Source: Comamonadaceae bacterium (GTDB taxonomy: Bacteria > Pseudomonadota > Gammaproteobacteria > Burkholderiales > Burkholderiaceae_C). Taken from it: DNA of 64,000 nt. The stretch lies in assembly GCA_003599455.1 (NCBI GenBank), contig QZKF01000059.1:62001-126000 (forward strand). Direction: 5' to 3'. The stretch's first letter is position 1. The number at the start of each line of letters is the position of its first letter. Positions 26,408-35,104 of this stretch are shown piece after piece. The translations under genes and the position numbers were made by a program. A model generated the notes under the pieces. The model worked only from the letters and a program-made list of their open reading frames with translations, had not been told where the DNA came from and searched no databases.

Positions 26408-27376
26408 TCATCCCCCTTCAGGAACCAGCCCCGCCGTTTCACGCAGTACCTCGATGTACGCCTGTGCAGATGGGGTGAGCGGCTCACCCAGCCGGGTGAT
26501 GAGACCGTAGCCTGGCATGCGGTGTGGGAGCTCCACAGGAATGCGCGCAAGCAAGCCTCTGTTCATGTACTTTTCGACCAGGGAAGCTGGCTGCAGCGAC
26601 ATCATGTTGGTGGTGTTCAACAGTTCCAGTGCAAACAGGAAAGACGGTGTCTCGACCACACCCGCGGACAGCGCAAGGCCCGCTCTGCCAAAGAGGTCAT
26701 CTGACACCTTGCGCAAGGCTGTCGATACCGGGTAGAGAATCCACGGCCAGTGAGCCAGTTCTGTCAGCGCCAGATCCGTTACACCGCGCAGGGGGTGGTG
26801 CAGGCCACCCACCACACACAGCGGCTCTGCAGACAGGTGCTCGAACTGGAACTGGCTGCGCTGAGCTTCGTCGGTGAAACGTCCGATCATCAGGTCGATC
26901 TTGCGTTCGGCCAGCCACAGGATCAACTGGTCACTGCTGTGCTCCAGGATCTTGAGCACCAGCAACGGCCGCAGGCGCTGAATTTCCACCACCGAAGCCA
27001 CCAGCAGGTGAGCCGCCGAGCCAGTGATGGCGCCAATCGTCAGGTGGCCGTGGCCCCCTTGCTTGAGGGCGTTGAATTCGTCCACGAACTTGCGCTGACC
27101 GTCGAGTGCTGCGCTGGCATAACGCAGCGTGAAGAGCCCCAGCTCGTTGGGCCGCATGCCGCGCGACAGGCGTTCGAACAGGCGCGCCTCCAGAATCTCT
27201 TCAATGTCCTGCAGGATCTTGGTGGCAGCAGGCTGGGTGACATGCATCTGCTCTGCCGTCAAACGCAGGTTGCGGGTGCGGCCCAGGATGTCCAGAAACT
27301 GCAGATGCCGAAAACGCAGGCGTGCGCAGGCTTGCACCAAAGACAAGGGTTTTCCCGGAAATTCGTCTGAACTCAT
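26408..27376 (-). CDS. LysR-family transcriptional regulator
   Basis: A 322-residue LysR-type regulator. The N-terminal winged HTH is at about residues 20-80 (FRHLQFLDILGRTRNLRLTA, then MHVTQPAATKILQDIEEIL), followed by the two-lobed effector domain (GHLTIGAITGSAAHLLVASV onward). It resembles the branch that controls uptake and catabolism of sugar acids and aromatic acids (GbpR/pcaQ-like). It is divergent from the TRAP/dehydratase operon with 154 bases between, so it very probably controls that operon. Confidence 0.92.
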   Translation of the reverse strand: MSSDEFPGKPLSLVQACARLRFRHLQFLDILGRTRNLRLTAEQMHVTQPAATKILQDIEEILEARLFERLSRGMRPNELGLFTLRYASAALDGQRKFVDEFNALKQGGHGHLTIGAITGSAAHLLVASVVEIQRLRPLLVLKILEHSSDQLILWLAERKIDLMIGRFTDEAQRSQFQFEHLSAEPLCVVGGLHHPLRGVTDLALTELAHWPWILYPVSTALRKVSDDLFGRAGLALSAGVVETPSFLFALELLNTTNMMSLQPASLVEKYMNRGLLARIPVELPHRMPGYGLITRLGEPLTPSAQAYIEVLRETAGLVPEGG

Positions 27377-27530
27377 AAGCGTTTGGAATGGATCGTAGCA
27401 AAAGATTGAATAGACCCCTGCCCTCGCGAAACCTAACCTGCTGCCTGCGTCAAGTCGACTTCACAGAGAGATCGCATGGCGCCAGCGGCCACCCCTGTCG
27501 CGCTGCAACCATTCCAACGGAGACAAGATC

Positions 27531-28544
27531 ATGAAGTTCAAAACCCTCGCTGCCGCTGCCGCGGTGCTGGCCTTTCTGGCTTTACCGGCGTCTGCACAAA
27601 TCAAGGAGCACGTGTTCAAGGTTGGTATCGGCCTGAGCGACGACCACCCCCAGGCCCAGGCGGTCAGACACTTTGCGGAAAGGCTCGCGGCCAAGAGTGG
27701 CGGCAAGATGAACGCCAAAGTGTTTGCCAGTGGCGCCCTGGGCAACGATGTGAGCATGACGTCGGCACTGCGCGGCGGCACGCTGGAGATGACCGTTCCG
27801 GACTCCTCCACCCTGATGTCGCTGATCAAGCCGTTTGGCGTGCTCAATCTGCCACTGACCTTCAACAATGAAAAGGAAGCCGACGCCGTGCTGGACGGCC
27901 CCTTTGGCCAGAAGCTGCTGGCCATGCTGCCCGAGAAGGGTCTTGTCGGCCTGGGGTTCTGGGAAAACGGCTTTCGCCATGTGACCAATTCGCGCCGCCC
28001 CATCAACAAGGCTGACGATCTTGCGGGGCTCAAGCTGCGCGTGATCCAGAGCCCTTTGTTCCTGGACACCTTCAACGCCCTGGGCACCAACGCCACGCCA
28101 ATGCCCTTTACGGAGCTGTACACGGCCATGGAGCAAGCTGCCGTGGACGGGCAGGAGAACCCACCGGCCACGATCCTCGCCAGCAAGTTCTATGAGGTGC
28201 AAAAGCACCTGGTGCTGTCGCGCCACATGTACAGCGCCTGGGTGCTGCTCATGTCCAAGAAGACCTGGGATGGCTTGTCGCCCGAGGAGCAGAAGATCGT
28301 GCAGGAAGCCGCACGCGAAGCCACGCTGTTCGAGCGCAAGACCATCCGCGCTTTCAGCGAAACCGCCCTGGGCGAGCTGAAGAAGGCAGGCATGCAGATC
28401 ACCGAGCTGCCTGCCGCTGAACAAGCCAGACTGCGGGCCAAGTTGCAGCCGGTGCTGACCAAGTACGGCAGCGAGTTTGGCGAAGCAACGACCAGTGAGC
28501 TCATGGGCGAACTGGCCAAGGCGCGCGGCACCGCGGCCAAGTAG
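27531..28544 (+). CDS. dctP: TRAP transporter solute-binding protein DctP
   Basis: Periplasmic receptor of a TRAP importer, 337 residues, with a Sec signal peptide cut near ALPASAQ. The mature part starts with KEHVFKVGIGLSDDHPQAQA, and the DctP core motif region RVIQSPLFLDTFNALG plus MPFTELYTAMEQAAVDGQEN is present; the Arg of RVIQSP is the conserved carboxylate-binding residue. It is the first gene of an operon with an aldonate dehydratase, an XylX-like protein and both membrane subunits, so a sugar acid is the likely ligand. Ribosome site CGGAGA precedes the ATG. Confidence 0.93.
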   Translation: MKFKTLAAAAAVLAFLALPASAQIKEHVFKVGIGLSDDHPQAQAVRHFAERLAAKSGGKMNAKVFASGALGNDVSMTSALRGGTLEMTVPDSSTLMSLIKPFGVLNLPLTFNNEKEADAVLDGPFGQKLLAMLPEKGLVGLGFWENGFRHVTNSRRPINKADDLAGLKLRVIQSPLFLDTFNALGTNATPMPFTELYTAMEQAAVDGQENPPATILASKFYEVQKHLVLSRHMYSAWVLLMSKKTWDGLSPEEQKIVQEAAREATLFERKTIRAFSETALGELKKAGMQITELPAAEQARLRAKLQPVLTKYGSEFGEATTSELMGELAKARGTAAK

Positions 28545-28560
28545 TCCTGCGTCACCCTGC

Positions 28561-28590
28561 AACGCGCGGCGCGGCGTGGCGCCGCGCGTT
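28561..28590 (+). promoter_or_regulatory. 12-bp perfect hairpin between dctP and the dehydratase gene
   Basis: AACGCGCGGCGC (28561-28572) and its exact complement (28579-28590) enclose a 6-base loop, 16 bases after the dctP stop. No T-run follows, so it is not a classical terminator. It may protect the dctP mRNA end or reduce read-through so that the receptor is made in excess over the enzymes and membrane subunits. Confidence 0.6.
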
Positions 28591-28630
28591 GGCCATCGCC
28601 GCTTTCCAACCCTGCGCCACTGGTTACCCC

Positions 28631-30412
28631 ATGCAAAAGACACCGCGACGTCCCTTTCGCTCCCGCGACTGGTTTGCCGATCCTGCTCGCTCCGACATGA
28701 CGGCGATGTATCTGGAGCGCTTCATGAACTACGGGCTGACGCCCGAAGAGCTGCGCTCGGGCCGACCCATCATCGGCATTGCGCAGACGGGCAGTGACTT
28801 GTCGCCGTGCAACCGCATCCACCTCGATCTGGCGCGCCGGGTGCGCGACGGCATCCGCGATGCGGGCGGCATTCCGATGGAGTTTCCGGTTCATCCCATC
28901 TTTGAAAACTGCCGCCGCCCCACGGCGGCGCTGGACCGCAACCTGGCCTACCTGGGCCTGGTCGAAATCCTGTACGGCTACCCCATCGACGCCGTGGTGC
29001 TGACCACCGGCTGCGACAAGACCACGCCGGCGGGCATCATGGCCGCGTCCACCGTGGACATCCCGGCCATCGTGCTGTCGGGCGGGCCCATGCTGGACGG
29101 CTGGCACGACGGCGAGCTGGTGGGTTCGGGCACCGTGATATGGCGCAGCCGCCGCCAGCTGGCGGCGGGCGAGATCGATGAGGAGGAATTCCTGCAGCGC
29201 GCCTGCAGCAGCGCCCCTTCTGCGGGCCACTGCAACACCATGGGCACCGCGTCCACCATGAACGCCGTGGCGGAGGCACTGGGCCTTTCGCTGCCGGGTT
29301 GCGCCGCCATTCCGGCGCCGTACCGCGAGCGCGGCCAGATGGCCTATGAGACCGGGCGCCGCATTGTCGACATGGCCTACGAAGACTTGCGCCCCTCTCG
29401 CATCCTGACGCGAGAGAGCTTTCTCAACGCGCTGTCGGTGGTCAGTTGCGCTGGTGGTTCCAGCAATGCGCAAGTGCACATCATGGCCATGGCGCGCCAC
29501 GCGGGCGTGGTGCTGGAGGCCAAGGACTGGACCGAACATGGCTACGACCTGCCTCTGCTGCTGAACATGCAGCCTGCGGGGAAATTTTTGGGCGAACGCT
29601 TCTTCCGTGCGGGTGGCGTGCCCGCGCTGATGTGGGAACTGCAGCAAGCGGGCCGCCTGCACGGTGACTGCGCCAGCGTGACCGGCAAGACCATCGGCGA
29701 GAACCTGCAGGGAAGCGAAGCGCGCGATCGCGAGGTGATTCGCCCGTTCAATGCCCCATTGATGGAGAAAGCCGGGTTCCTGGTGCTCAGCGGCAATCTG
29801 TTTGACTTCGGCATCATGAAGACCTCGGTGATCTCGGACGCCTTTCGCACCCGCTACCTGAGCCAACCCGGCCAGGAGGGTATTTTTGAAGCCCGCGCCG
29901 TGGTGTTTGAAGGGGCGGACGACTACCACGCACGCATCAACGATCCGGCGCTGGACATCGACGAAGGCTGCATTCTGGTGATGCGCGGTGCCGGGCCGAT
30001 GGGCTGGCCCGGCTCTGCCGAAGTGGTCAACATGCAGCCGCCCGATGCATTGATCCGCCGCGGCATCAGCACCTTGCCCACGCTGGGCGACGGTCGCCAG
30101 TCAGGCACAGCCGACAGCCCCTCCATCCTCAACGTGTCGCCCGAGAGCGCGGTGGGCGGCGGCCTGTGCTGGCTGCAGAGCGGTGACAGGATCCGCATCG
30201 ACCTGAACACCGGACGCTGCGATGCACTGGTGGCGCCGGAAGAAGTTGAACGCCGCCGCCGCGAGCTGCCCGCTCCGCCTGTTCCTGCCAGCCAATCGCC
30301 CTGGGAAGCGCTGTACCGGGAAAAGACGGGCCAGCTCGTCGATGGCGCCACGCTGGACTTTGCGTTGGCGTACCGGCGCATCGCCGAAAAAACCCCTCGC
30401 CACAACCATTGA
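28631..30412 (+). CDS. IlvD/Edd-family aldonate dehydratase (L-arabinonate/D-xylonate type)
   Basis: Removes water from a sugar acid to give a 2-keto-3-deoxy acid. The ATG at 28631 gives 593 residues. The predicted [2Fe-2S] ligands are Cys60 (LSPCN), Cys128 (TGCDKTTPA) and Cys201 (GHCNTMGTA), matching the Cys59/127/200 spacing known for Rhizobium L-arabinonate dehydratase. MLDGWHDGELVGSGTVIW is typical of pentonate dehydratases rather than of IlvD or Edd. With the XylX-like gene next to it, a Weimberg-type pentonate pathway is likely. Whether arabinonate, xylonate or another aldonate is the substrate cannot be told. Confidence 0.85.
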   Translation: MQKTPRRPFRSRDWFADPARSDMTAMYLERFMNYGLTPEELRSGRPIIGIAQTGSDLSPCNRIHLDLARRVRDGIRDAGGIPMEFPVHPIFENCRRPTAALDRNLAYLGLVEILYGYPIDAVVLTTGCDKTTPAGIMAASTVDIPAIVLSGGPMLDGWHDGELVGSGTVIWRSRRQLAAGEIDEEEFLQRACSSAPSAGHCNTMGTASTMNAVAEALGLSLPGCAAIPAPYRERGQMAYETGRRIVDMAYEDLRPSRILTRESFLNALSVVSCAGGSSNAQVHIMAMARHAGVVLEAKDWTEHGYDLPLLLNMQPAGKFLGERFFRAGGVPALMWELQQAGRLHGDCASVTGKTIGENLQGSEARDREVIRPFNAPLMEKAGFLVLSGNLFDFGIMKTSVISDAFRTRYLSQPGQEGIFEARAVVFEGADDYHARINDPALDIDEGCILVMRGAGPMGWPGSAEVVNMQPPDALIRRGISTLPTLGDGRQSGTADSPSILNVSPESAVGGGLCWLQSGDRIRIDLNTGRCDALVAPEEVERRRRELPAPPVPASQSPWEALYREKTGQLVDGATLDFALAYRRIAEKTPRHNH

Positions 30413-30489
30413 ATTTGGTGATCCAGCTCGCAGTCCCACTTCGGGCTTGTGATGCACGGGGCACAGATTGAACCTTTGAAAGACATCGA

Positions 30490-31704
30490 ATGAACCACAC
30501 GACAACGGCCCGAGCAGCCGGTGCAGACCCCCACACCCAGGTTTTGCCGGACGACGGTCTTGAGGGCACGTTGGTGGGTCGCGCATGGGTCCATGGCGCC
30601 ATCCCCGGCCCGGCCGTGGTGGCCTTGCGCCCCGAAGGCGTGTTTGACCTGAGCGCGGCCTTCCCGACCATGAGCACGCTGCTCGACACCGATCGGCCCA
30701 CGCAGGCCGTGCGCGACACCCCAGGACAGCGGGTCTGCAGCGTGGAGGCCTTGATTCAAAACAGCCTGCCCGGCGAGCGCAAGCCCACCCTTCCCTGGTT
30801 GCTGGCCCCTTGCGATCTGCAGGTGGTCAAAGCCGCCGGCGTCACGTTTGCCGCCAGCCTGATCGAGCGCGTGATCGAGGAGCAGGCCCGGGGCGACGCA
30901 GGCCGGGCGCAAGCCCTGCGAAGCCAGGTGATCGGGCTGATTGGCGAGAACCTGGCAGACATCCGCCCCGGATCGCCCGAGGCCCTGGGGCTCAAGACCC
31001 TGCTGCAAGACAAGGGGCTGTGGTCTCAGTACCTGGAGGTGGGCATCGGGCCCGATGCCGAGGTGTTCACCAAGGCCCCGGTGCTGGCCTCTGTGGGCTG
31101 CGGCGACGACATCGGCATCCGCTCGGATTCTGCCTGGAACAACCCCGAACCCGAGGTGGTGCTGGCCGTCAACAGCCGGGGTGTCATCGTGGGGGCCACG
31201 CTGGGCAACGACGTCAACCTGCGCGACATCGAGGGCCGCAGCGCACTGCTGCTGGGCAAGGCCAAGGACAACAACGCGTCATGCGCCATCGGCCCGTTCA
31301 TTCGCCTGTTCGACGCAGGGTTCGGGATGGCTCAGGTGCGCAACGAAACCGTGCACCTGCGCGTGGTGGGTACCGACGGCTATGAGCTGCGTGGCATCAA
31401 CACGATGGCCAGCATCAGCCGCGACCCCGCGGATCTGGTGGCACAAACGCTGTCGGCCCATCAGTACCCCGACGGGTTCATGCTGTTTCTGGGCACGCTG
31501 TTCGCCCCCATCGAGGATCGCGATCAGCCAGGCAGCGGCTTCACGCACAAGCTGGGTGATGTGGTCACCATTCAGAGTGCCTGGCTGGGTGGCCTGCACA
31601 ACCGCGTGACGCACAGCGAGACCGCAGCACCCTGGCACTTTGGCTTGCGCGCCTTCATCGGCAATCTGGAGCAACGCGATTTGTTGCGCGGTGCAGCGCT
31701 GTGA
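30490..31704 (+). CDS. FAH-family protein, XylX-like 2-keto-3-deoxy-pentonate dehydratase
   Basis: A 404-residue fumarylacetoacetate hydrolase-fold protein. Metal-ligand motifs are seen in NPEPEVVLAVNSRG and in GATLGNDVNLRDIEGRSALL; LGKAKDNNASCAIGPFIRLF is typical of the XylX group, which dehydrates 2-keto-3-deoxy-xylonate or -arabinonate to 2-oxoglutarate semialdehyde. It follows the aldonate dehydratase by 77 bases, completing two successive steps of a Weimberg-type route. A 2-oxoglutarate-semialdehyde dehydrogenase is not present in this operon. FAH-family hydrolases also act on other substrates, so the exact reaction is inferred. Confidence 0.8.
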   Translation: MNHTTTARAAGADPHTQVLPDDGLEGTLVGRAWVHGAIPGPAVVALRPEGVFDLSAAFPTMSTLLDTDRPTQAVRDTPGQRVCSVEALIQNSLPGERKPTLPWLLAPCDLQVVKAAGVTFAASLIERVIEEQARGDAGRAQALRSQVIGLIGENLADIRPGSPEALGLKTLLQDKGLWSQYLEVGIGPDAEVFTKAPVLASVGCGDDIGIRSDSAWNNPEPEVVLAVNSRGVIVGATLGNDVNLRDIEGRSALLLGKAKDNNASCAIGPFIRLFDAGFGMAQVRNETVHLRVVGTDGYELRGINTMASISRDPADLVAQTLSAHQYPDGFMLFLGTLFAPIEDRDQPGSGFTHKLGDVVTIQSAWLGGLHNRVTHSETAAPWHFGLRAFIGNLEQRDLLRGAAL

Positions 31705-31727
31705 TCGACAGACCAGGAGACCTCGCC

Positions 31728-32285
31728 ATGTTGAACGCCCTCATAGACCGGTGCTGCCGGTGGATCAACCTGCTCATCGCCATGGCGCTGGCCGTGATGG
31801 TGGTGCTGGTGTTTGGCAACGTGGTGCTGCGCTACGGGTTCAACTCCGGTATTTCCGTGAGCGAGGAACTGTCGCGTTGGCTGTTCGTGTGGATCACGTT
31901 CCTGGGGGCCATCGTTGCGGTGAAAGAGCAAGGGCACCTGGGCACCGACATCCTGCTCATCAGGTTGCCCCCCATCGGGCAGCGCATTTGCCTGGTCATC
32001 AGCCACGGGCTCATGCTGTTCTGCACCTGGCTGCTGTTCAGCGGCGCGCTGGCGCAAGCCCGCATCAACTGGGACGTGGAAGCTCCCGTCACCGGCGCAT
32101 CGGTCGCCATCTTTTACGCGTCAGGGGTGGTCTTTGCGGTGGCGTCCGGTCTGCTGCTGTTGCTGAATCTCTGGCGCCTGCTCTCCGGGCAGGTTCGGGA
32201 CGATCAACTCGTGCGAATCGCCGGGACCGAGGATCTGGCGACCATCGGTGGCTTGCACCTTGACCGCACCAACACGACCAAGTGA
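31728..32285 (+). CDS. dctQ: TRAP transporter small permease DctQ
   Basis: Small membrane subunit, 185 residues from ATG 31728, chosen because CAGGAGA lies upstream; a GTG 27 bases earlier overlaps the previous stop. Four hydrophobic segments are visible, with the family stretch EELSRWLFVWITFLGAIVAV between segments two and three. It lies between the XylX-like gene and dctM, so the catabolic genes are nested inside the transporter operon. Confidence 0.9.
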   Translation: MLNALIDRCCRWINLLIAMALAVMVVLVFGNVVLRYGFNSGISVSEELSRWLFVWITFLGAIVAVKEQGHLGTDILLIRLPPIGQRICLVISHGLMLFCTWLLFSGALAQARINWDVEAPVTGASVAIFYASGVVFAVASGLLLLLNLWRLLSGQVRDDQLVRIAGTEDLATIGGLHLDRTNTTK

Positions 32286-32306
32286 GCCCGCCCGGGAGAC
32301 AAACCC

Positions 32307-33587
32307 ATGACCGTATTCATCTTTCTTGGCGCGCTGCTGGCGGCAATGGCCATCGGCGTGCCGATCGCTTACGCCTTGCTGGTATCGGGTGTTGCGCTGA
32401 TGTGGCACCTGGACCTGTTTGACGCACAGATCCTGGCGCAGAACGTCGTCAACGGCGCGGACTCCTTCCCGTTGCTGGCCGTGCCATTCTTCATGCTGGC
32501 CGGCGAGATCATGAACGCGGGCGGGCTGTCGAAGCGCATCGTCAAGCTGGCGCTCACCCTGGTGGGGCACAAGCGCGGCGGGCTGGGCTTTGTGGTCATT
32601 CTGGCGGCGTGCATGCTGGCGGCGCTGTCGGGCTCTGCCGTTGCCGACACGGCCGCGCTGGCTGCGCTTTTGTTGCCCATGATGGTGAAGGCCGGTCACG
32701 ACAAGGCGCGTGCCGGCGGGTTGATTGCGTCGGCGGGCATCATCGCGCCCGTCATTCCTCCTTCCATCGGCTTTGTGGTGTTTGGCGTGGCGGCCAATGT
32801 GTCGATCAGCAAGCTGTTCCTGGCGGGTATCGTGCCGGGCCTGCTCATGGGGCTGTCCATCGCCGTCGCGTGGTATTGGGTGTCTCAGAAAGAGAACATC
32901 ACACCACCTCCCAGAGTTTCCGCGCAGGAGCGGATCAAGGCCCTCAGGGAATCCACCTGGGCGCTGTTTCTGCCGGTGATCGTGATCGTGGGCCTGAAGA
33001 TGGGGGTGTTCACCCCCACGGAGGCAGCAGCCGTTGCCGCCGTCTACGCGCTGTTCGTGGCCACGGTGGTTTACCGGGAGCTGCACTGGCGTCAGCTCAC
33101 GGGCCTCTTCGTGAGCGCTGCCAAAACAACCGCCATCATCATGTTTCTGGTGGCTGCCGCCATGGTCAGCGCCTGGCTGATCACGGTGGCCGACATCCCG
33201 CGGCAACTGATCGAGCTGCTGCGGCCCTTCATGGATCACCCCACGCTGCTCATGATCGCCATCATGCTGCTGGTGATCGCGGTGGGCACCGCGATGGACA
33301 TGACACCCACGATCCTGATCCTGGCTCCCATGCTGATGCCTGTTGTCAAGGCCGCAGGCATTGACCCGGTGTACTTCGGAGTGCTGTTCATCATGAACAA
33401 CGCCATCGGGCTCATCACGCCGCCAGTCGGCACGGTGCTGAATGTGGTGGCCGGCGTGGGAAAGATGCGCATGGACGAGGTCACGCGCGGCGTGATCCCC
33501 TTCATGTCCGCGCAGTTCATCATGATGTTCCTGATGGTGCTATTCCCATCCATCGTGCTGGTGCCCATGCGGTGGTTCACGGGGTAG
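32307..33587 (+). CDS. dctM: TRAP transporter large permease DctM
   Basis: Large membrane subunit, 426 residues, about 12 hydrophobic segments, driving sodium- or proton-coupled import. DctM marks are PFFMLAGEIMNAGGL, GSAVADTAAL and IIAPVIPPSIGFVVFGV, plus NNAIGLITPPVGTVLNVV near the C terminus. It is the last gene of the operon and follows dctQ by 21 bases. Confidence 0.95.
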   Translation: MTVFIFLGALLAAMAIGVPIAYALLVSGVALMWHLDLFDAQILAQNVVNGADSFPLLAVPFFMLAGEIMNAGGLSKRIVKLALTLVGHKRGGLGFVVILAACMLAALSGSAVADTAALAALLLPMMVKAGHDKARAGGLIASAGIIAPVIPPSIGFVVFGVAANVSISKLFLAGIVPGLLMGLSIAVAWYWVSQKENITPPPRVSAQERIKALRESTWALFLPVIVIVGLKMGVFTPTEAAAVAAVYALFVATVVYRELHWRQLTGLFVSAAKTTAIIMFLVAAAMVSAWLITVADIPRQLIELLRPFMDHPTLLMIAIMLLVIAVGTAMDMTPTILILAPMLMPVVKAAGIDPVYFGVLFIMNNAIGLITPPVGTVLNVVAGVGKMRMDEVTRGVIPFMSAQFIMMFLMVLFPSIVLVPMRWFTG

Positions 33588-33950
33588 ACCCTGGCAGTCT
33601 TATCATCGGTGTTGGGCTCCGCTGCGGTGCACACCGGCCGGACCCTCACGCGCGATCAGAGCTGGTTGCTGACCTGTTCACCGGAGCGCGGGCCTCACTT
33701 CAGGGACGGCGCCCGTCTGGGGTCGGATGTCTCCAGCCGTCATTCCAGCAAGCGCCGCCCCAACCGCGATCATCCTCACCCACAACGCGCAGGCTGACAC
33801 GCACACCCGCAGCCCCTCGCCTGGTGGCAATGGCACTCGCCCGTCTTGCGGTTGAAGTGGCAGCCTCAGGCGTTGAGGCCACCGCCGTGGGCGAGGGGGG
33901 TGGTTGACGGCGAGCAGTGCCGTGATGGCCCAGGTGCGCGTTCGCCGCGT
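33588..33950. other. 363-bp region without a recognised gene
   Basis: Lies between the convergent dctM and HxlR genes. No convincing coding frame, tRNA or mobile-element end was seen. A short imperfect inverted repeat (CCTCA-5-TGAGG with outer GTGG/CCAC, around 33850-33885) could serve as a weak terminator. Its right border at 33950 is also the left border of direct-repeat copy B. Confidence 0.45.
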
Positions 33951-35104
33951 TCACCGCTGCTGCGCCATACGCGTCGGCGCGAACATGCTGCGCCCCAGCC
34001 AGCGCCAGAGCCGCTGGCCGTTGCGGCCCGCGCCCTGCACCTTCAGATCGCCCGACTGGATCTCCCGCTCCGGGGCGCTGTCGCCGGTCCAGATTTCGGT
34101 GAGCGCGCGCACCGTCGAGTCGACCAGCACGCTGACGTCGTGGCCCGGGTCGTCGCGGCACAGGTCGGCCACATGGTGCTCCACCACCAGCCACCACTGC
34201 CGCTCGGTCGCGGGGCCATCGCTGAACCGGAAGTGCACGACGGTGCGTTCGCCGTCGGGGAACTCCTCCAGTTGCGCGAAGCGGCGGATGTCCCACATCA
34301 GGAAACCCGCGTCGAGCTGCTCGCGCCGCAGCCGGCTGCCGATCCAGCGCGCGCCCCAGTGGCCGATACCCACGACGATGGGCCGCAGCTCCTCGCCCGC
34401 GGGCGTGAGGTGGTATTCCCAGGTCTTGTCGACGCGGCGCCGCTCGATGACGCCGATCTCTTCGAGCTTGCGCAGGCGCTGCGTCAGCAGCGTGGCCGAC
34501 ATGCGCGGCACGCCGCGGTGGATGTCGTTGAAGCGGCGGCTGCCGCACAGCAACTCGCGCACCACCAGCGGCGTCCACAGTTCGCCCAACACCTCGGCAC
34601 CCCGGGCGACGGTACAGAACTGCATGTAGTCGATCATGCGGGCCAGTCTAGTCGTGTGCTGTCAGAACACCTACTCCAGATTCTGGACTTGAGGGCGCCG
34701 GGCATCGCGCATACCTTGGAGACCGACCGTGCATGTCGCAACGGTCTTGCCCCAAGGAGCACTGCCATGACCGAGACCCTCGTTTCCGCCCCCGCTGCCC
34801 CGGTCGTCTTCGACGCCGAGAAGTTTCGCCAGACCACGCGCGCGCAGTGGGAGAACACCGCCGAGGCCTGGAACCGATGGGGCCCCCTGCTGGCGCGCTG
34901 GCTCGGCCCGGCCACCGAGGCCATGCTGGACATGGCGGCGGTCGGCCCCGGCGCGCGCGTGCTCGACGTGGCGGCCGGCGCCGGCGAACAAACCCTGGTT
35001 GCCGCGCGCCGCGTGGGCGCGCGCGGCCACGTGCTGGCCACCGACATCTCGCCGGCCATCCTGCGCCACGCGCGGGCGGCGGCCGGACAGGCCGGGCTGG
35101 CGAA
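33950..35104 (+). repeat. Intact direct-repeat copy B of the HxlR/methyltransferase locus
   Basis: Counterpart of the decayed copy at 11460-12019, same orientation. The match starts at TTCACCGCTG in both copies, covers the HxlR gene end, its start region, the whole divergent promoter region and the beginning of the methyltransferase gene. Sequence outside these borders (dctM side and methyltransferase remainder) has no counterpart near copy A. Confidence 0.88.
33951..34637 (-). CDS. HxlR-family winged-helix transcriptional regulator
   Basis: A 228-residue regulator. The N-terminal about 100 residues form the HxlR winged helix (ARGAEVLGELWTPLVVRELL; FNDIHRGVPRMSATLLTQRL; WEYHLTPAGEELRPIV). 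HxlR proteins are often about 110-130 residues, so this one has an additional C-terminal domain of about 110 residues, perhaps sterol-carrier-like or ligand-binding. It is divergent from a SAM-dependent methyltransferase gene with 129 bases between starts, which it probably controls. Confidence 0.9.
   Translation of the reverse strand: MIDYMQFCTVARGAEVLGELWTPLVVRELLCGSRRFNDIHRGVPRMSATLLTQRLRKLEEIGVIERRRVDKTWEYHLTPAGEELRPIVVGIGHWGARWIGSRLRREQLDAGFLMWDIRRFAQLEEFPDGERTVVHFRFSDGPATERQWWLVVEHHVADLCRDDPGHDVSVLVDSTVRALTEIWTGDSAPEREIQSGDLKVQGAGRNGQRLWRWLGRSMFAPTRMAQQR

Noticed and set aside
11460..35104. An integrative element or composite transposon using the direct repeats as ends
   Set aside because: No integrase, transposase, tRNA or terminal inverted repeat was found at either copy; the repeats contain ordinary genes.
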